A stretch of DNA of 64,000 bases from Anaerococcus pacaensis 9403502 (GTDB lineage Bacteria; Bacillota; Clostridia; Tissierellales; Peptoniphilaceae), in contig HG326666.1 of NCBI GenBank assembly GCA_000308255.3, positions 147,265-211,264 on the forward strand, written 5' to 3'. The notes beneath the pieces are model-generated. The model made no database searches, was not told where the DNA came from, and saw only the letters and a list, made by a program, of their open reading frames with translations. Of the stretch, positions 61,552 to 64,000 are shown piece by piece (position 1 is the first letter of the stretch; the number at the start of each line of letters is the position of its first letter). A program made the translations under genes and the position numbers.

Positions 61552-63126
61552 CTATTTAAATTGCATAGACTTAGCAAAGACCCTATCATAGCCTTTACTA
61601 GTTGATAGTTCGATATATTCGATTTGTTTAGCCAAATCCTTCATACCTTCTTTTATTTGATCATTCATTAATGCCATATAGGCCCCTACCAATGAGGAAT
61701 TGCCTACGTATTCAATTAAAGCTTCTGCTTCTTTTGGTAGGATTCCCACACCTATTATATCTTCTTTTTTAAGGTGACTTCCAAATCCACCTGCTATGAT
61801 TACAGACTTTAGATCGGATATTTCCATATCTTCTTTGTTTAAGAGGGTTATAAAGCCTGATAATATAGCTCCTTTAGCTAGCTGGACTTGTCTGATATCA
61901 TTTTGGCTAATATATATATGGTTCTTCTCGTCGATTAATATAAGTCTTTTGCCTTTATCATCTTCTCTGATGTATTTTTTTCTAAAATCTTCATTAGTAA
62001 GGTCTTTTGGATCTATAATCCTACCCCTCTTGTTGACAAGATTTTTATCAACTATCTCAGCCACCGCACTTAGTAGCCCGCTACCGCATATGCCTGTTGG
62101 TTCAATTCCTGCTATGGTCTTTATCTCGATTTGATCTGAGCTTATTTTTACACTTTCTATTGCCCCCGATTCGCCACGCATTCCACATTCAATATTCATC
62201 CCTTCTAGGGCTGGCCCTGCAGCTGTCGAGCAGCAATACAGATTTCCGCCGGCATTTAAGACTATCTCACCATTTGTACCTATATCTATAAAGAGACTAT
62301 CAGTCCTTGCTTTTAAATCAGTTAAATAGACCCCTGCTACAATATCACTTCCTACAAAAGCAGATACATTGGGTAAAGTATACACACTTGCTTCATAACT
62401 AAGACCTAGGTCGTCTGCCCTAATATTTTGCCCATCTAAAAAAACAGTCTCATAAGGGTAGACTCCTAAGCTTTTCGCATCGGCTCCCACTAGCATGTGT
62501 AGCATAGTAGTGTTGGCTGCTACAACAATTTCATTTAAGCTTTCTTTTTCTATATTATTTTTAAAAATAAGCTCATCAATCATATTTTCGATGGCTTTAG
62601 TTATCGATTCTTTTAGTATACTTATGCCATCTGGATTTTGATATAGGAAATTGATACGAGTCATCACATCAAGGCCATACTTGCTTTGAGGATTTAGGGA
62701 AGATGTTTTATCTAGGATTGCTCCAGTTGATAAATCAACTAAGTTCATTGTGAGAGTCGTAGTACCTATATCTATAGCCACCCCGTAGCCCTCCCTAAAG
62801 TTTTTCTCAAAATCAGGAATATTTCCAGCATCCAAGACATTTATATCAGATTTATTTTCGTTTATAGCAATTTTTATATCAGATTTTGGATAAGATAAGC
62901 AGGCCAATCTTATGCCACTTTCAATCTCACTTTTTGATAAAAGATTAAGCTCTTCTGGGCTTATTTCCGATAGGTCACCTGCTATAAGCTTAAATTTGCA
63001 TTTACCACAAGTTCCCCTACCATTACAGAAATTACTTATTTCTATATTATTATTAGTAAGGCTAGCTAGAATATTATCATCATAATTTTCTAGAATCCTC
63101 CCCTTACTTACAAGCTCAATTTTCAT
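61552..63126 (-). CDS. RamA-like corrinoid activation protein (ferredoxin + ASKHA/DUF4445)
   Basis: 524 residues. Plant-type 2Fe-2S ligands at C34, C40, C43 and C76 (CNGRGTCGKC, ACLSYP), a linker, then an ASKHA-fold ATPase region (GVAIDIGTTTLTMNLVDLSTG, FIDIGTNGEIVLN, AGPALEGMNIECGMRGE). This design reductively reactivates Co(II) corrinoid proteins in an ATP-dependent way. Its start overlaps the corrinoid-protein stop by four bases, so it almost certainly serves that protein. Confidence 0.92.
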   Translation of the reverse strand: MKIELVSKGRILENYDDNILASLTNNNIEISNFCNGRGTCGKCKFKLIAGDLSEISPEELNLLSKSEIESGIRLACLSYPKSDIKIAINENKSDINVLDAGNIPDFEKNFREGYGVAIDIGTTTLTMNLVDLSTGAILDKTSSLNPQSKYGLDVMTRINFLYQNPDGISILKESITKAIENMIDELIFKNNIEKESLNEIVVAANTTMLHMLVGADAKSLGVYPYETVFLDGQNIRADDLGLSYEASVYTLPNVSAFVGSDIVAGVYLTDLKARTDSLFIDIGTNGEIVLNAGGNLYCCSTAAGPALEGMNIECGMRGESGAIESVKISSDQIEIKTIAGIEPTGICGSGLLSAVAEIVDKNLVNKRGRIIDPKDLTNEDFRKKYIREDDKGKRLILIDEKNHIYISQNDIRQVQLAKGAILSGFITLLNKEDMEISDLKSVIIAGGFGSHLKKEDIIGVGILPKEAEALIEYVGNSSLVGAYMALMNDQIKEGMKDLAKQIEYIELSTSKGYDRVFAKSMQFK

Positions 63127-63770
63127 TTATTTAATAAGTCTTTGGCAACTTTTACTGCTTCTGTAGCATTTTCACTATAGGCATCTGCACCTATATCTTT
63201 AGCGAAGCTTGCTGATACTGGGCCACCACCTATCATTACCTTAAATTGGTCACGTATGCCGCGTTCATTAAGTAGGTCGATTACCTTTTTCATATTTTCC
63301 ATGGTTGTTGTCATAAGTGTTGACATCATAATGAATTGGGCATCATTGGCTACTGCTTCGTCCACAAATTTTTCAACTGGCACATCTTTGCCTAGGTCTA
63401 TCATCTTAAAGCCTGCTGTTTCTAGCATTAGTTTAACTAGGTTTTTGCCTATGTCGTGGGTGTCTCCTTGGACTACTCCTATTACACAGGTAGCAAGGGT
63501 ATCTTCATTAGTTGTGTCGATTTCTTCTTTTAGGACATTAATCCCATTATACATAGCATCTGAGCAGATTAGTATATCAGAGATATAGTACTCTTCCTCT
63601 TCAAATAGCTTACCTGCCTCATTCATCCCCTTGATCAAGCCATTAAATATAGCCTCTTCTGGGTCGTAGCCTTCAGCTAAATACTCTTTACAGACATCAA
63701 CTATTTCTTCATCTTCCATTTCAAGGACCATTTCGGCCATTTTGTCAAAATATTCTTCTTTGCTTGGCAT
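63123..63770 (-). CDS. Corrinoid protein (MtaC/MtbC/MttC-like)
   Basis: 215 residues. An N-terminal four-helix cap domain (about 1-88) precedes the B12-binding Rossmann domain with the base-off motif D103-T-H105-D-I-G108, followed by LMLETAGFKMIDLGKDVPVEKFV and IGGGPVSASFAKDIGADAY. It carries the methyl group between a substrate methyltransferase and an acceptor enzyme. The ATG abuts the stop of the cut gene before it. Confidence 0.94.
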   Translation of the reverse strand: MPSKEEYFDKMAEMVLEMEDEEIVDVCKEYLAEGYDPEEAIFNGLIKGMNEAGKLFEEEEYYISDILICSDAMYNGINVLKEEIDTTNEDTLATCVIGVVQGDTHDIGKNLVKLMLETAGFKMIDLGKDVPVEKFVDEAVANDAQFIMMSTLMTTTMENMKKVIDLLNERGIRDQFKVMIGGGPVSASFAKDIGADAYSENATEAVKVAKDLLNK

Positions 63771-64000
63771 TTAATTCTCCTTTAATACTATTTTGTTAAC
63801 CTTATCAAACTCTTTTGGGGCAAGATTTATGCACCTATCTCCCATTATTATATTGTCCTGACTTAAAATTATGTTTATATATGGGGTTTTCTCTAAAAGA
63901 TCAATCTCCTCAAATTCTGCCATTCCTAAATCAACTAAAGCCAGGCTAGATTTTGGACACAGGTGGATTACAAAATTATATTCAGCATATAATTTCTCTA
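63771..64000 (-). CDS. C-terminal part of an unidentified protein (cut by window edge)
   Basis: A minus-strand frame open from base 64000 to TAA at 63771-63773, about 76 residues, ending PKEFDKVNKIVLKEN. It includes YNFVIHLCPKSSLALVDLGM. I do not recognise the family from this fragment. It abuts the corrinoid-protein ATG and contains that gene's AAGGAGAAT ribosome site, so it is in the same operon. It could be part of the missing substrate-specific methyltransferase or an accessory protein. Confidence 0.6.
   Translation of the reverse strand, partial: EKLYAEYNFVIHLCPKSSLALVDLGMAEFEEIDLLEKTPYINIILSQDNIIMGDRCINLAPKEFDKVNKIVLKEN

Noticed and set aside
56776..64000. Cobalamin riboswitch within the corrinoid operon
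   Set aside because: Gaps between the genes are too short and none shows a B12-box-like stretch; if one exists it lies upstream, beyond the window edge.

Overview
The window looks like a low-GC, strictly anaerobic Gram-positive bacterium (Bacillota), most likely a Gram-positive anaerobic coccus of the Peptoniphilaceae/Anaerococcus type. The reasons are AT-rich DNA, GGAGG ribosome sites, many LSAC/LAAC-type lipoproteins, an iron-sulfur serine dehydratase, a TRAP uronate importer, corrinoid methyl-transfer genes and a CD1871A-type CXXC peptide. The genus is inference only. No rRNA, tRNA, CRISPR array, prophage or transposase gene was recognised.

Layout. 1-2.0 kb (minus): fumC (cut by the edge) and aspA. 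2.2-11.6 kb (minus): a LacI-type regulator, then a sugar ABC importer (binding protein, two permeases, ATPase), a GH97 glycosidase lipoprotein, an unknown protein and a metallophosphoesterase. 11.8-12.7 kb (plus): a KdgT-like permease. 12.7-20.6 kb (minus): a second carbohydrate ABC system in the order ATPase, permease, binding protein, hairpin repeat, permease, then a metallophosphoesterase, a MATE transporter and a YesL-like protein. 20.9-22.9 kb: another MATE transporter and a divergent sugar/maltose acetyltransferase.

23.0-36.3 kb (plus): one continuous glucuronide/glucuronate catabolic locus. It runs LacI regulator, GPH-type permease, beta-glucuronidase, fructuronate reductase, mannonate dehydratase, TRAP importer (P, Q, M), glucuronate isomerase, KDPG aldolase and KDG kinase. 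Glucuronides or free glucuronate can enter, be split, isomerised, reduced, dehydrated, phosphorylated and cleaved to pyruvate and glyceraldehyde-3-phosphate. 36.3-40.1 kb is a gene-poor stretch in which two GC-rich, mutually inverted repeat copies flank one AT-rich ABC exporter with an enlarged nucleotide-binding domain.

40.1-50.7 kb (minus): L-serine dehydratase beta/alpha, a DAACS symporter, superoxide dismutase, a MaoC-like dehydratase, a redox module (48-residue CXXC peptide, polyferredoxin, TlpA-like lipoprotein), a two-component system, and a radical-SAM/DUF4130 pair predicted to act on DNA. 51.0-52.4 kb (plus): two lipoproteins. 52.6-56.8 kb (minus): an ABC-2 transporter translationally linked to a predicted HExxH metalloprotease and a two-component system, with an 11-bp tandem direct repeat at the promoter. 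56.9-64 kb (minus): a corrinoid methyl-transfer island with a corrinoid protein, RamA-like activator, DUF4430 lipoprotein, ECF S component, two paralogous MtaA/UroD-family methyltransferases and an NhaC-type antiporter.

Three copies of a 150-174 bp MITE-like hairpin repeat lie at 16.5, 43.3 and 52.4 kb. The least understood parts are the metalloprotease/ABC/two-component operon, the CXXC-peptide redox module, the GC-rich inverted repeats around the ABC exporter, and the corrinoid island whose substrate is not evident.
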